Shown here piece after piece: positions 22,893 through 36,703 of a DNA stretch of 64,000 bases. Numbering within the stretch: the stretch's first letter is position 1; each line of letters starts with the position of its first letter. This DNA comes from Neelides folsomi (taxonomy: Eukaryota > Arthropoda > Collembola > Neelipleona > Neelidae): contig JAQGBZ010000002.1 of the NCBI GenBank assembly GCA_034687125.1, forward strand, positions 434,001 through 498,000, given 5' to 3'. Position numbers and translations under genes: made by a program. A model generated the notes under the pieces. The model was not told the origin of the DNA. It did not search any database and saw only the letters and a list, made by a program, of their open reading frames with translations.

Positions 22893-25800
22893 CCATACGG
22901 TGAGGGGGCGGAGGGGGGCGATTGTTGCGGGGTTCATGGGGAGAGTGGTGCGGGCTCGGGCCGTTGTCAGTGTGGCGGCCTAGGTTTTGGTGCATAGGCG
23001 AAGGCGAAACGCTGCATTGATATTGATCGAGAGCCTCCTCGACGACATACGGCGAGGGAAGTTGCCAAATCGAGAGAGTCTTGAAAGAGGTCCCCGTTTC
23101 CGTCTCATGGACGTCGGGAGGTTTCGGTTTCATCTGTCCAAGATCCCCGCATCGCTTCTCCTTAATTAATTTCATGTCCTCCTCCATTCGGAGGGGATGA
23201 ATATTTGATGGGGCCTGTGGACAGGGGCTCCACCCACCACCCCACGAGATCATAATGGGACCTCACCCCGCCCAATGCATTTTTAACGCTAAATGGTGGG
23301 GAGGATGTTGGTCTCTGACGTCAGGGCCCTTATTTACAATTTCCCCCATGCCTTGGTTTCTCTTTTATTTCCGAGTTGATTTAGTCCCGGGATCCTTTCA
23401 CCTTTTCAATACCATGGGCTACGGAGATCAATTAGCGGGGGTAATTGGGAAGGCGCTGGAGGGGAAAATGGTCTCATAATCTTGTCTCATTACAGGGTTG
23501 GAGTGGAAAGAGATGGTGGGACTCAGGTCTGAGTGTAAATACTTCTACTCGATTGCGTGTTATCTCATCGACTCCCTGTCTGTGCCAAGAAGACTCGCCA
23601 GGATCCATTGCCAAATCTGATTTCAGTGATTTCCAATTGCCTGGACTCTTCATTCACTCGCACCGTCGGTCCGCTTCATTCCTCCGAGTTGTCTCACAGT
23701 GAGTTGGAGCAGCGCGCCCTTGTCCCAGCACCCGCACTCGAGTGGCAGGGATCCTCTAGTTCATTAAAAAACGTCTGGACCGGGAGTCATTTGGAATCCG
23801 TCGGAATACGTCCAACCACGAGGTCCCACACACTCAATCAAGCATTCTTATTAACTCTCACGATTAGGAAAACAATTCCATCGAACCTCAACAAAGACAT
23901 TTCTCCATTCGGTTGCTTCGCGCCTCAACCCCTAGCTCAACTCCTTTGTTACTCAAAAGACTCAGGCGGGGCCCAGCGGCCAGACAGAAGGTCAGACACT
24001 CGAAATATAAATTACATGAGCCCTCCCAATCGACCAATACATACGTTAACTTTACATATATTACATATATCTAGTCATTACGCATTAATGGTGCTATTTG
24101 AATACCCACGCTCACTCCGCCCTCACTCGTACTAGCTATAGATCGACGCTTGCCCCCTCCCGACCCCGAGGAATGACGATGGTTAAGTAGGGGACAACAT
24201 ACACATATCTCATCACCTCACATGGGTCGGAACACCTCAGATGACATTTTCATTCTCGCGTCAATGTCCGGTTCAAAGTGTCCTCGAAGGGTTTATTTTT
24301 CAACCCCAACTGTCCACACATGCCATACATATTGACTCTTTGGTTAATAATAATGCGCCCTCAGTGTTTGGTACGACCAACCTCCAACAACCTATTAAAA
24401 TTAATTAAAGTGTTTGCCAGGATAAATATGATAATATTTAGGATAAGTCCATTTAATACTTACTCTAAATAATATTTAATATACTTATAACAACAATCTG
24501 TTCTCATTTCCCATTGCTGGGACTTATATTAATTGATGTTATTGTTATTCACTCGCGTTATTCTGTTAATTGTTCAATTGTTGGTTCAACCCGGTTTGTT
24601 AATTCTCATTAGGTGTAATAATAATAATACTTACATTGTAATGAAAGATTTGAGCCTCCTTCAATTAAATTTTCTCAATTGCGCTCAATTTATTAATGAG
24701 GGGAATGAGGGGCGTAGTGCGGCCCAAAGATACCAAAAGTACCTTACTACTTTCATCCCTTTTTCAATTACATTTTTAAATTCCTGTTCTTATTACTCAA
24801 ATATGTAAGTTGATATTTAACTAACTTTACTTGGGAGTTGAATGACCAATGGACTATTTGATAATTATTCTGTTCAAATAAGAAATTTGTGTGAGAAACG
24901 ATCGTTTCCGACTGATGATGGCCTGAGTGCATGTGGCTGGGTTTTTTTTATTAATTTCATCATTTGACTCCAATTGAGGAATTGAGACATTTCTGGGACT
25001 CATACTGCATAAGACATTGAGGCCAGGTGAAAGACATTAAAATGGACATTTTCAATTAGACAAACCTTTCAACTCGCGAGAGATCGATGAGAAGCTTTAG
25101 TTCATATCTATCATGTGTGTTGTGTATGTTTCCAGATTACGGTCCTTTTGTACAAGCACTACTATTATATATATTATATATAAGTATATATTACAACTAC
25201 ATATAAGATTTAAGATATCTTTTCTAACATTGAGTTAAGGGATAAATATTTTCCAATTTATTATTTTCATTCTCTTTCAATTCCTTCACAAATTATTTTA
25301 TCATAAATGTTAAGGTAGCAGAATATCTCAAAACCAGTAACGGCTTATTTTTCATTTATGTAAATTTCGTGAGCGACTCATCTCATTCACGCATATATTT
25401 TTAATATTCGCCTTTACCTCACGTTTACATCATTTCATGAATATTGGAGCTAAAAGAATCCAAAAAACGGCGAGTTCATTTGCAGGAAAATATTTTTTGC
25501 ATGTGGCACACACACTCCACCACTCAATACAGTATACTTAATATTGTTACTTGGGGTGTTATATTGATATATTACTTTATCTCTCTATACATACTATACA
25601 TAATATATGTATATGTGTGTATGCCAGAGTGACCATTTGATTTGGAAATGGATTTTTATGAATTATATTATTATGCCTTTCGAAGGTTTTATTGAACAAA
25701 CACTTATTGTGATAAATGGGTTAGGGCTCTTCTCGTTCTCATCATTATAAGAATTTGAAGTCGGGGCGATAAGAAATGGAAATGTGACGGGGATTTTTTT

Positions 25801-28800
25801 TCTCTGGGCATCAAAAACATTTACGACTTTTCATTCACTTTCTCCGCATATGTAGGAAAGGTATTTAGATATAATTATTATGCATATCGAATCATTCGAG
25901 TCCTTCGATTACTTTCGGCCCAATTACCTGAGGTTACCTGAGGTGGGAGAGCGGGAAAATTTGGATAAAAAGTACAAAAAGGGCCAAGTAGAATGATCCT
26001 CCACAACCATCCAAACATCCACAAGAGACAACTTTTTTCATTTATTCAATCTTGGAAGTTAAATGACCGTCTTTGGCATTCGCTCATTAAAAATTACTAA
26101 ACAACGAATATCTCTTTTATTAGGGCACAATGACACATTTAAATTCAACTCGCATGTTTTAAGGATTATATTTATATAGGATTATATATGGTATAAGTGA
26201 TGGATACGTTAAAAGTATATTTACATAATACTTATTTATACAAGGATATATGTGCTTCAATTGTTCACGGACTTCATGGAGCTATGTGTGTATACATTGT
26301 TAACAACGTATGGATGTATTTACATTGGAAAGACAAATACTGCTGAACTAGATTTATTTTTTAAAAGAGAAAGCTCCAAATTTTATACATACTATAGTTA
26401 AATATATTGGTATACTTCTAGATAGCCATACACCAAATATTAGCATTGTAAATTGAGTATGATTAGGAAGGTAAAAGTATGTTAGTAGTGGAGGGAAGAG
26501 AGGACCAGTAAAGAACTGCCAAAAATGTCGTAATCTGTTTCTGGAGGCCGTTGGGAAAATCCACGACGCTCAATAGCAGAACTACGAGACTAGTTAGGTA
26601 AATAAAGAAACGGAAGATCACCATTTGATTCCTTTTTCATTTAACCTCAAATTTCAGTCACCCAACAATTAAGTTGAGGTTTCATAAATAAATTAAATAT
26701 TTATATAAATACATTTACTGTATGTTTAATCAATTTGTGAATTAAATTGTACATATAACTCAATTATGTCCAAATATTTCCATTTTATCAATTAATTTAT
26801 CAATAGATATCATTGAAAGACCAATAATATCTAAATTGTAATTTAATTTTTAAAACCATACTTAAATTTAATTAAAACTATTTAAAGATTTATTTTATTA
26901 TCGCCTTAAAGATTTTAAGTGATGGATTTCACGAACAAACCGCTATAGCTATACAACTATTTAAATTTAATCTCTCACTACAGATCAGTATAATAATGAC
27001 TTGTTAAAGTACGTGTAATACATATTAGCAACATAAGCTTTTCATAATTTTTGGATATTTTGAACTGAATCCTCATTCTGTATCAATACATTGAATGCTT
27101 ACATTGCAATGTGAAATTTAATTTTGTATGTCTATTGGGGAATAAAAGTCAAGATAAATATAAGCACTGAAATACTATTAGAAATATATTAATTTATGTA
27201 TAAACCTTGTATGAAACTATCGATATGAATACTTTATCCAGTCCAGATTACAAAATAACATATATAAGTAATATATTTATTTGGTCAAAGATGCTTTAAA
27301 GATGATGGTTCCAATTTTAAACCACTTGGATAAGAATAAATAGATAAATTTAATATTAAAAACATTTTATAGTAGAACACAAGAAATTCCTTAAACCTTT
27401 AAGTGACTTTTAACATATTACATGTTATGTACCTACGCATATTCTATGATCAGTAGAAAAAATATTTTAATTATTGAATTTTTAAAATTACTTTAATATT
27501 AATACATATTTTTAATTGTATATATCTTATCTTCATACAATTTCTTGGGACGAATCAAGACGGTCATTTGAAATACTTCCTGAAAGTAAAACAAACGAGA
27601 TTTGAATTTTATTTGACTCAATTAACATTTAATTTGAAGAAAGCAGAGAAACTCAGTGAGTTCATTCAACACATTTTCCTTATATATTTGTATTTTTATT
27701 AGTTCGGAAGTTTTAATTTAAATTCCTCCTGGATCGGAATATTTAAGAATATTAAAATTATCTTAATTTCATTTGTTGAAAAAGGAATTTTAGTTGTGAT
27801 TTGATTTCATCATATAACAAATTGGTGGTTTTAGATTAAAAGGTTCCATTAACTTGTACATTTAAAGAGGAATGTCGACTGTGAGTGTTTAGATAGGAAT
27901 TGTTGAATGGTTCTTCATCCAAAAGCAATAATGATTCAATTCATTTCTCCGTGGCTCTTTCCGACTTTCCGGCTTATTATACATTTCCTAGTCGTAGTTT
28001 CCGATTATCGGGAAGAAACTGGAATTATCTTTCATTTGGTTCCATACAAAATCTTTTGACTCTCCCCCTCAACCGCCCAGGATTAATAAGTTGGTAATTA
28101 AGTTCCTCATTCATTTGTCGACAACGATTTATTCATCGAATGATTCGAATAAATAAATATAAGGTCTAATTAGGCATCACTTTTGAAATCTAACTCTACA
28201 ATAGGGGAGTGGTACAAGGCGGTTAGTTAACTCATATACTATATATATATTATAATTAAATTTATTGATTAACCTAAAAAGTCGGGCTGGTCAGACATTT
28301 GCCTCATCTGCATAATATTAGAGAATGATGTGAGGAAGTTAGTTAGGGAGTTTCCCAAAGTGTCATAATGGGTCGTAGTGGAGAATAATAAGATTAAACT
28401 ATTTTCTACTGTCTCGTTCTTTGCCTCTGCCTCCGTCTGCTAAATGACATTCATAATTTTCAATTTTTACACCAAGGTAGAGTCGAGGACTTAAGATAAA
28501 TATTAGTTAAACTATGCCAGTTAAGTCATTTTGTCCAACCTCGTCGATCTACAAGTAGGGAAATAAATTTAAGTCAACTTGAATAAGGGATATATTACAT
28601 TGACAATGTGTGTGGTCTGTGGGGGGAGATTTCCGCTCTTTAAACATCCCTGGGAAAATACCAAACACATTGGTATGGTCCAGAAAAGGTCATCTTGTGA
28701 CAAGTGAAGACAAGAAAACCCGTGGCCAAGGGAATCCCAACATCCGGTCCTCATTTCACTTTTTACGCTTAAAGGAGGAGGACAAAGGTCGCCCCGATCT

Positions 28801-31726
28801 CCGTACGGGTACAAAAGCGGGACAAGGCTGGTCGGAGTTTCTCCACCCCATCTTCTATTTATTACTCCTACTGCATTGCCTAAATTTCTACCTTAATTGC
28901 TGAGGAAAACGGGTCGAGTGAGAATTTCCCAAATTGTCCCTTTGGTCTTCCTTCAACTTTGACCCCTCACGTCACACTTCAACTTTTTCAACGATATCTT
29001 AACACCAGTACAATTAACTATATATACTTATTAACCAAATATAATAATAAATAAATGCTTCTCGTAAGTCTAAATGTATAACTAAGGGAGCTTAACTTGC
29101 CATTATTCATTATATGACCCGAGAACCTTTTGATACCTGACATACAACATATGGATGACTCATTTTTACCTTTCACGACGAGGCGTCGAGTACAATAATA
29201 TTTATAATGCATGGACTTTTCCTTTTCTAATACAATTTAAGACGACTAGGCGGAATAGCCAAAGTGGGGATTTTCTCACATGGGTGCTTTTTCAATATCA
29301 CTTCATCCCAAAACATAAATTAAGGAGTCGTTAGAGAACGAAAAACTCAATGTTTCGGAGCAGAACGGGTTTACGTTAAGGAAATCAAAAAGGTTGAGTT
29401 GAATGGGATTGATCAATTCCAATGTAAGCAATATTAATATGTAAATTGTCACTTGTTATCAATAGGGAAATTATTATAATAATTAATTGTTAGTTAACGG
29501 AAGAAATAAATTATAAAATCCTAATTTAAATACAAACATTTATATTTTTCGAGTTTCCAAAAAGACTTTTAATGTCAAAAGATCAATATTTTGTTTTTCC
29601 TCCTCCAGGGAGTCAAAGGAGCATTTTTTCTCATCCAATTAGGAACAACCACCATTATTGGAATTGTATTTAGTTAATAGTTTCTATGTAAAATGTATAG
29701 GAATTTGTTTCCAATTTCCTCTGATGGTTCTTCTACATAATTGATCAATGTAGTCAATGTTTAATAATGGAGAGTCTTTAAGTATTATAGTGAGGGGCGT
29801 ACTGCCCATTTAACCTTTAATTGAACCATTTCTTCACTCTCGACCATTAGAGGGGAAAGGTAGGTTTGTATGTAATTTATAAAAGAGGATTCCTATGTAG
29901 TTCACATAAATTTGTAAATATTAACCGTTGTGATAATAAGGCTCCTTCTGACTTGAGCAAGTGATGAAATTAGAAATTAAGTCCAATTGATTCCCAATTT
30001 AAAACCTTGAGATTCCCAAACTTGCTTTGTGATTTTTCAAGCCTTCTAACTAACTTTTAAATTATTATTATTATAATGAATATGAATATGACAGATAAAA
30101 TGTTAGGCTTTGAAATTGAATGAGATTCCCCATGTTCGTCCATCAAATTTCAACTTTTGTTTTCGAGTGACGTTTTAGACATTGGAAATATTTAGGAAAC
30201 TCCAGAGGTTTAAAACTTTATGATTTTCCAAACTTTTGTATGATGTTGTTAATTAATTGGCTCGATATATATAAACTATTTACGAGCATTCGCAGCTCAA
30301 GAATAAGTGCTTTTATGAAGGCAGGTCCTGTTGAAGCAATAAATGCAATATAGAAATATCAACTACAAAATAAATAAGAATTAAATTAAGTAGAATATTT
30401 CAATAACCTTTCCCCATCGTGTATCATTTGGTCTAACTTTCCCTGACTGGTGTGACGTGAAGGTTCTTTTCCAATAATTTGGGACAAACCAAAGGGGATG
30501 GAAATGTGTTTAAAATTGTCTCCATAAATGCAACATCAAATTCATTTCCCCTTCGTTTCCCTTTCATTTTAATCCAAAGGACTCAATTTGGGGAGGGAAA
30601 TGTTAAATAAGGAAAATGGTCTTTATTTAAAATTGTGGTGGATGGAAAACATTTCCTTGGGAAAACTTCTCACTTGACTCCTCTTTTCAAATGTGATCAG
30701 GTTGAGTACACAACTTGCTAATTTGCCAATGTCAAGTGTGTCTTCAACGACTACTAAAAAACTACAATGTTAAGTGTTTAAAAACAGAGGCGTTAGGGGC
30801 TGTTGTTCTGTCAATGAGCAAAGTTTTTCCAACTTGCTGGATAGCCTTTAATTAAAAAAAAGTACATATAAAATAGAGCGTAGAAGTTACATTGGTAAGA
30901 TGGGTCTATTAGAGGGCCGGACGTGGAATTTACAAACTCCTGTATTTACATGCTAAGGCTTAAATGTGTAAGGACATTAGGAAGTATTTAATATATAAGC
31001 GATATATCCATTAAAACAAACTTCTCGCCTATTGACATTTACATTCGTACTCCTCTCGCTATCTAAACGATAAGTTACAAAAGCGGTGTGTAATAAAAGA
31101 ACCCAAATGGCTACATAGAGGCACACGGAGAAAATCATTTTTATGAAAACAATTTATGCATCACTGCTGCAATAAGGGAATGATGTGGGGCGTGGTGTAG
31201 GGAGGAATTTAGAGCTTCACTTCCCACTCGGGCAGATTTAGAGAATGAATGAGAAAAAGATATATAGGGACCGCACGCCAGAATCATACAATAAATAAAC
31301 ATTTGACAGGTGATAGAAGTGTTAATTGAAGATGTTCTCCACAACATCGACACATTTATCCTCCAAATTATAAAATTATTATATGCATGGACAGATAGGA
31401 ATGCCTTGAACTGTTTTAGACCCAACTCTAGTCTTTAAACCAATTATATTATTAATAATTATTACTAACGCAGTAGTGCGAGTTGAGCCACTGGAGGTGG
31501 ACCGGACATTTCTATCTTTTATTGGTTAAATGAACTTCATGTTGATCAATTGTGCAAATGTGACCAAATGTACCAAGAACGAATCCAATCCTGAATAACA
31601 AAAACAAATGGAAACCAAACAAAAATATTACTGTATCCTCCCTGTGAACACGTTGCATGCACGAATACGAATTTATGAAATAAATAAAGGTTCTAGATGA
31701 TTTCGAGTTACATTCAATTGGACAAA
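22893..31726. other. Shaker 3' flank and AT-rich intergenic DNA
   Basis: The first ~1.3 kb is relatively GC-rich and probably includes the Shaker 3' UTR, though I could not place a confident polyadenylation signal. From ~24.2 to 31.7 kb the sequence is AT-rich with only short random open frames. A small GC-richer patch at 28.6-28.9 kb has open frames on both strands but no recognisable motif. Confidence 0.45.
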
Positions 31727-31732
31727 TTTATT
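31727..31732 (-). terminator. Candidate polyadenylation signal of the small secreted gene
   Basis: AATAAA on the minus strand, about 118 nt beyond the stop codon at 31851. It is the first canonical hexamer seen downstream. Confidence 0.4.
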
Positions 31733-31850
31733 CAAATCGTCATTCAAATCAAAAGCCTTTATAAATTATACATATTTTAGTCAAGTGAGAATTATTCAAA
31801 ATTGGAAATCACACAACATTCATAAAAATAAAATCATCCGTCTCCATTCT

Positions 31851-32314
31851 TCACGTCCGGGGTTGCTGTTGCTGAGAATATCCGAAAAACGGGAACGGGG
31901 GAAAGGCGCCATAGGGATCTACGATTATAATAAATAAATAAATATAAATAATATAATATAAAGATGATCAAAAGACCCAAAAGGAGATTTAAAGGATCTT
32001 ACTATAAAAAGAAGGCTGGACGGCTGATAAAGGTAAATTCCCTCTGAAGTTGGTCACGGTGATCAGCGACCCGTCCGGTGTCCGGTGTTCCGTCCTCGTT
32101 CCCGACAATCCCGAGTCGGTCTTCCCATCGTCGACAACTGGCGGTCCTGAACCTACATCATACAATATCACCATCAATGTATCGTTTCCCATATTAATAA
32201 CATTGCTAAGGGACCAATGGAGGATGTTTAATAAAAAGAGTCACCTCCGGGCTGAGCTGATTCCTCTGAAGAGACGCGGAGTGAGAGGAGGAGAAGGAGG
32301 AGGAGGACATGCAT
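31851..32314 (-). CDS. Small secreted protein, three exons, possibly cuticle-like
   Basis: Coding exons on the minus strand: 32314-32245, 32152-32003 and 31918-31851. Phases are 1 and 1, and the total is 288 nt giving 95 residues. Residues 1-~16 form a Leu-rich signal peptide (MHVLLLLLLLSLRVSS). The middle segment contains GGSGPPVVDDGKTDSG and RTPDGSLITVTNFRG. The C-terminus is Pro/Phe/Tyr-rich (PYGAFPPFPFFGY) with QQQQ near the end. The pattern of signal peptide, T-DG-V-T-like core and aromatic/Pro tail recalls arthropod cuticular or matrix proteins, but no Rebers-Riddiford consensus is clear, so this is only a suggestion. A TATA/initiator pair lies upstream at 32419-32456. The first ATG is followed by an out-of-frame ATG 4 nt downstream. 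Confidence 0.72.
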
Positions 32315-32418
32315 CGCGATAAAAGTAAATGAGAAAATTAAAACAAAACAATATTTATGTGTAAAATGATGAGGGTAGCTCGAGGGAACGCGTGTCTCTC
32401 CGCAGTGTCGTGGGAAGT

Positions 32419-32456
32419 CGACTGCTCGCGTGCCAACCGACTCTCATCTATTTAAA
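32419..32456 (-). promoter_or_regulatory. TATA-like box and initiator of the small secreted gene
   Basis: On the minus strand TTTAAATAG (32456-32448) is followed by CAGTCG (32424-32419). The A of CAGT lies 33 nt after the first T of the box. This gives a predicted start at ~32423 and a ~108-nt leader before the ATG at 32314. The same pair with the same spacing precedes the gene at 36856. Confidence 0.6.
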
Positions 32457-33241
32457 CTCTCCATCTCATTTACTTAATTACATCCATTCCCTCGCACACG
32501 GACAATCTCCAATGATCTTTAGGGTCAATAGGTTCGATATTTATAAGCTTCTATTTAGGAAAAAACATACCAAAATTACTCAGCCTTTTCATCACTAAAT
32601 TTAACCTTAATAAATGTTTAGGACCAAACAGCTAATGAAAATGAATATTCCCAACACTCGACCCAATAATGTTGATTGGATCAATATGCAACATCTAAAA
32701 ACCTTAAAATCAATAAAGATGTTTTTAACCCTTCACGATTTTAGAATTAAATATTAAATGCATATCAATAGTATTATAAATTATTTTGGGTTAACAAACT
32801 ACAATATTTAATACACATACGAGATCAAATTACATCAATGCCACATTTGCATTATTATTACCTATATTAAATATTGAAATGGAACGTTTGATTAAAGTAT
32901 CATAAAACCCCGTTTGGTTTTCTAAATTTAAATGACGTGAATAGACAGCGCGAAATATTTTAATAAAATACTTTCACGTTTTCTTCTCGTTTTCTTTTCA
33001 CCTGGAAATTTAATTTAATTAATTTTGTACCATTACTTTAGGGTTGATCATTAATTTTATTTATTATTATAATTTATGTTTTTGCCAAGGTAAACTCAAT
33101 TAAGGTATGTTATATCTTCCTTATTACTATATTATTAGTTATTGTTTCTATATTTTATAGTTGAAATTCCTTTTATCTCGAATAGATAAATATGAAGATT
33201 TTATTTTAGTTGTAAATTAATTAACAACTCTTACTTTGTAG

Positions 33242-36200
33242 ATGAGTGCAAAAAAGGGTTCGAGTGTTCTCCCTGTTTGGTTTACTTGTAGTAAATGTGA
33301 TCGGAGATTCAATCGACAGCATGCGGCGAAACACGGGCAAAATTGTGATCTTTTCTATCCGTTTATTCAATCTAACAATTTATTTTGTACAATTGCAAAA
33401 ATCCCAGAAGGATCACGTAAGGGAAATTGCTATTTAAATTAATTTTATTATAAAATAGTTGATGAGGTAATTAAAATGAGGAAATTGATTTCAGCTCTTG
33501 GTCAGATTTCGTTTTTGGATTCTCCAAGTTGTCACTCCACTCTTTTTGCTTCAGAAGAAATTTTACCAGAACTTGGTTTTGTAACTTTTTCTTGGGTTTT
33601 GCTTTCAAATGTAAAGGAGAATGAAGAAATGTCAAGTTCAATTCCATTTAGGATTTGGCCAAAGTCCTGTGATGAGAAGCATGGAGTGTGTTTGAGTTCT
33701 CAAGCCATTGAAACCAATTGTTTAATTGAAGGACAAATTTATTCAATCTTAAAAATGAAAGTACAAAAATGGTCCATTGCTCATGAAATTAGTATTGAAA
33801 TTTCGGAATCTGACTCTGCAGAATTTGTATCGAGGGATCCGAAGCAATTTGCATTTAATTTCAAAAAGAATTTTACTCAAAGGATTGTCACTTTAGGAAA
33901 TGTTTTCAAATTGAGCTTTTATACTCAAATCATCAAATTTAAGATTATTTCCATATGTGAAAATGGCGAAGATAATTTGATCTTACAAATGAACAAGTTA
34001 AACATGGATGATGACAACAAATATTACGAGATCACAAAGAACACAATTATAAGAATAATTCAACCAAAGGTTAAAGAAAATAAAGAGATTTTTGGAATGT
34101 CAATTAATGAAATTGGAGGTTTGGATGAACAAATTAAAGAATTGTTAACAGCACTCAATTTTATATTGGGAAATAATTCTGGTACGTTTTTATTTACAAT
34201 ATTCTTTCAATTAATGACTAATATTTTAATTACAATTACCTTTAAAACAATATTTGTTTTATCTAATAACATAAGATATTTATATTAAGTTAAGTATGGA
34301 TTGAATTTATGTATTTTAAATAATTATACTTGATGGATATTTCTTAGAAATTGAAGTTTCATCAAATGGAATTATGATTTATGGAAATCATGGAACAGGA
34401 AAATCAACATTAATAAACGCCGTTTGTAAATTTCTCAAACTAAACGTATTCCGATATACTGAAACGAGTTTTTCGAACCCAAATTCTCTGAGTTCAACAT
34501 TTTACGAAGCAATTAAAAGGTTTTTCAATTGTCTCATTCCATAAAATTCAATTATTTAACTTTGATTAACCGAATGATTTCAGTCAACCATCGGCAGTTA
34601 TCATTGAGAATCTCGAGAATTTATGTTCCTCGAAATCCAATTTTGGAGGAATTTTTCAAAGAGAAATAAGTCAAGTCCCACGTCCGTGTCAAATTGTCTA
34701 TTTCGTAACTTGTTCCAATCTCGATGCCCTCGATTCGACCCTTCGATCTCCTCATATATTCACCAAGGAAATTGAACTGCCCATTCCAAGTGTGAATGAA
34801 AGAAGGGAAATCCTTTGGAAACTTTTGAATAAATCCAAACATTCCCTCAGTCCGGAACAAATCCTTTCCATTGCTTCTGAGACTCATGGATTTGTTGGAG
34901 CTGACTTACAAGGACTCATTTCTCAATCTGCTCTGGACGTGAACAAAGGTCGAACCAAATCCATTTTACCATTCACCTTTGGCCACATGAAGGAATCTAT
35001 GAAAATAATACGACCATCTGCAATTAAAAACATTCTTGTTGAAGTTCCACATGTAATTTAACTTTACATTTATTATCAAAAAATACTACCAAAATATGTA
35101 AAAATTGACTTATAGCATAAATTTATTTTTTCAGGTTAAGTGGGATGACATTGGTGGTCAAGATGATTTGAAGTTGAAATTAAAGCAAGCCATTGAGTGG
35201 CCATTGAAACATCCTCACAACTTTCAAAGACTTGGGATTAAACCTCCTAAAGGAATTTTGCTCTACGGACCTCCTGGATGTTCAAAGACGATGATCGCAA
35301 AAGCAATTGCCACTGAGAGCCAACTCAATTTTTTGACAGTGAAGGTAATTAAATAATCAATAGTTAAATTTTTAAACCATTTTTAAATTCGACTCCTTAT
35401 TTTAAAATGAATTCATGCTCTTTTAATAGGCCTCGGAATTGTTTAGTAAATGGGTTGGAGAATCGGAGAAGGCCGTTCAAAGTCTTTTTCGTAAAGCTCG
35501 TCAAGTTTCTCCAGCCGTTCTTTTCTTTGATGAAATCGACTCTTTGAGCGGAGAACGCGGGTCCAATTCCGGGTCTTCGAGTGTTCATGAACGTGTTTTG
35601 GCTCAGCTTTTAATTGAAATGGATGGGATTGAGCCGCTGAATGGCGTCACCATTGTGGCTGCCACCAACAGACCTGACATTATTGACCAAGTACGTTCAT
35701 TTATTTATTTACCAAAATAACATACATACAATTAAGTATATTATAATTAAAGTAAATGTCATTTTCAAGGCGCTGCTCCGACCAGGGCGTTTGGACAGAA
35801 TCATTTATGTTCCTTTGCCTGATAAAAAAACGAGAAGGGAAATCTTTAAAATTAGATTTAGAAAAATGCCAATTGATCCGGACTTTGATTTGGAATGTTT
35901 AGTTATCAAGACTGAAAATTATTCTGGGGCTGAGGTACTCATTTTTAATTAACTAATAATTAACCTAATATTAAGGATTTTGTAACTTGTCAAGTTTTTA
36001 TGTAAAACGACTCAAATCTCAAATAGCAATTCATGGTGATTCAATCCAAGTACAACATTTATTTCAATTTATAAGTAATTTCCATTTGCTGAATAATATT
36101 CATTGAGTGAATTTATAATGTAAAAACTATAGCCTTTGCTTTGTTAAGGGAAAATGGATGTTATTTTAAATTGTTGCATTAAATATTAAATCATGTCATC

Positions 36201-36565
36201 AATGGCATTTGTAATACCAAGACAAAACTCATGGTGTCAAATTAAAAAGACATTATTGATAAGTTTTTACCCTTCATAATTATACGTAGAAGTAATTATT
36301 CAATTAGTTTATTATGTATCGTGTGTTTGTAAAATTGTTTTGGTAATAAGATAAGCTAGTTGTTAAATAAGATAAGAGAATTGTCAAATGAGAATATTTC
36401 TTTCAGATTATTGCCGTTTGCCATGAAGCCGCTTTGAAAGCCCTTGAAGAAGACATGAGTTCAATGATATTGAAGGCAAATCATTTCAATGAAGCTTTAA
36501 CAATAATTCGACCTCGAACCTCAAAGGAAACCATTCAATTTTATGAAGCATATTCAAAACGATGA
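33242..36565 (+). CDS. AFG2A: AFG2A/SPATA5-type AAA+ ATPase with degenerate D1
   Basis: Eight exons: 33242-33416, 33495-34181, 34348-34519, 34584-35052, 35135-35344, 35430-35690, 35770-35934 and 36407-36565. All phases agree and give 765 residues, close to yeast Afg2/Drg1 (~780) and shorter than human SPATA5. The family extracts a maturation factor from pre-60S ribosomal particles. The N-terminus has a Cys/His cluster ([10 protein letters not shown]...HAAKHGQNC). D1 (~275-480) keeps Walker [10 protein letters not shown] (K306), but Walker B reads AVIIENLEN and the arginine-finger region reads LRSPHIF. D2 (502-~750) is intact: [14 protein letters not shown] (546-553, the family's typical Cys-Ser variant), FFDEID (D605/E606), ATNRPD, and RPGRLDR. 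The start directly follows a ttgtag that could be a 5' UTR splice acceptor. The next gene begins ~290 bp after the stop on the same strand. Confidence 0.93.
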
Positions 36566-36703
36566 CTCCAAGTCTCTCGTTAAAATTCAATTATTAAAAT
36601 TCTCAATTATTTTCCATAAATCGTCTATTCATTTTCTTATCAATCCATTTCTTATCAACATTCCCGATGAACACTTCTTGGGTCAAATCCAACAGTCCGA
36701 GTG

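Noticed and set aside
23377-24125. Short Shaker-like peptides downstream of the stop: TMGYGDQ at ~23411 and VLFEYPRS at ~24091.
   Set aside because: They are out of order relative to the channel, surrounding residues do not align, and nucleotide similarity is not sustained. Treated as coincidence in 3' flanking DNA.
26460-26620. GC-richer patch in a very AT-rich region, considered as a small structural RNA.
   Set aside because: No Pol III boxes, no recognisable snRNA core and no clear fold by inspection.
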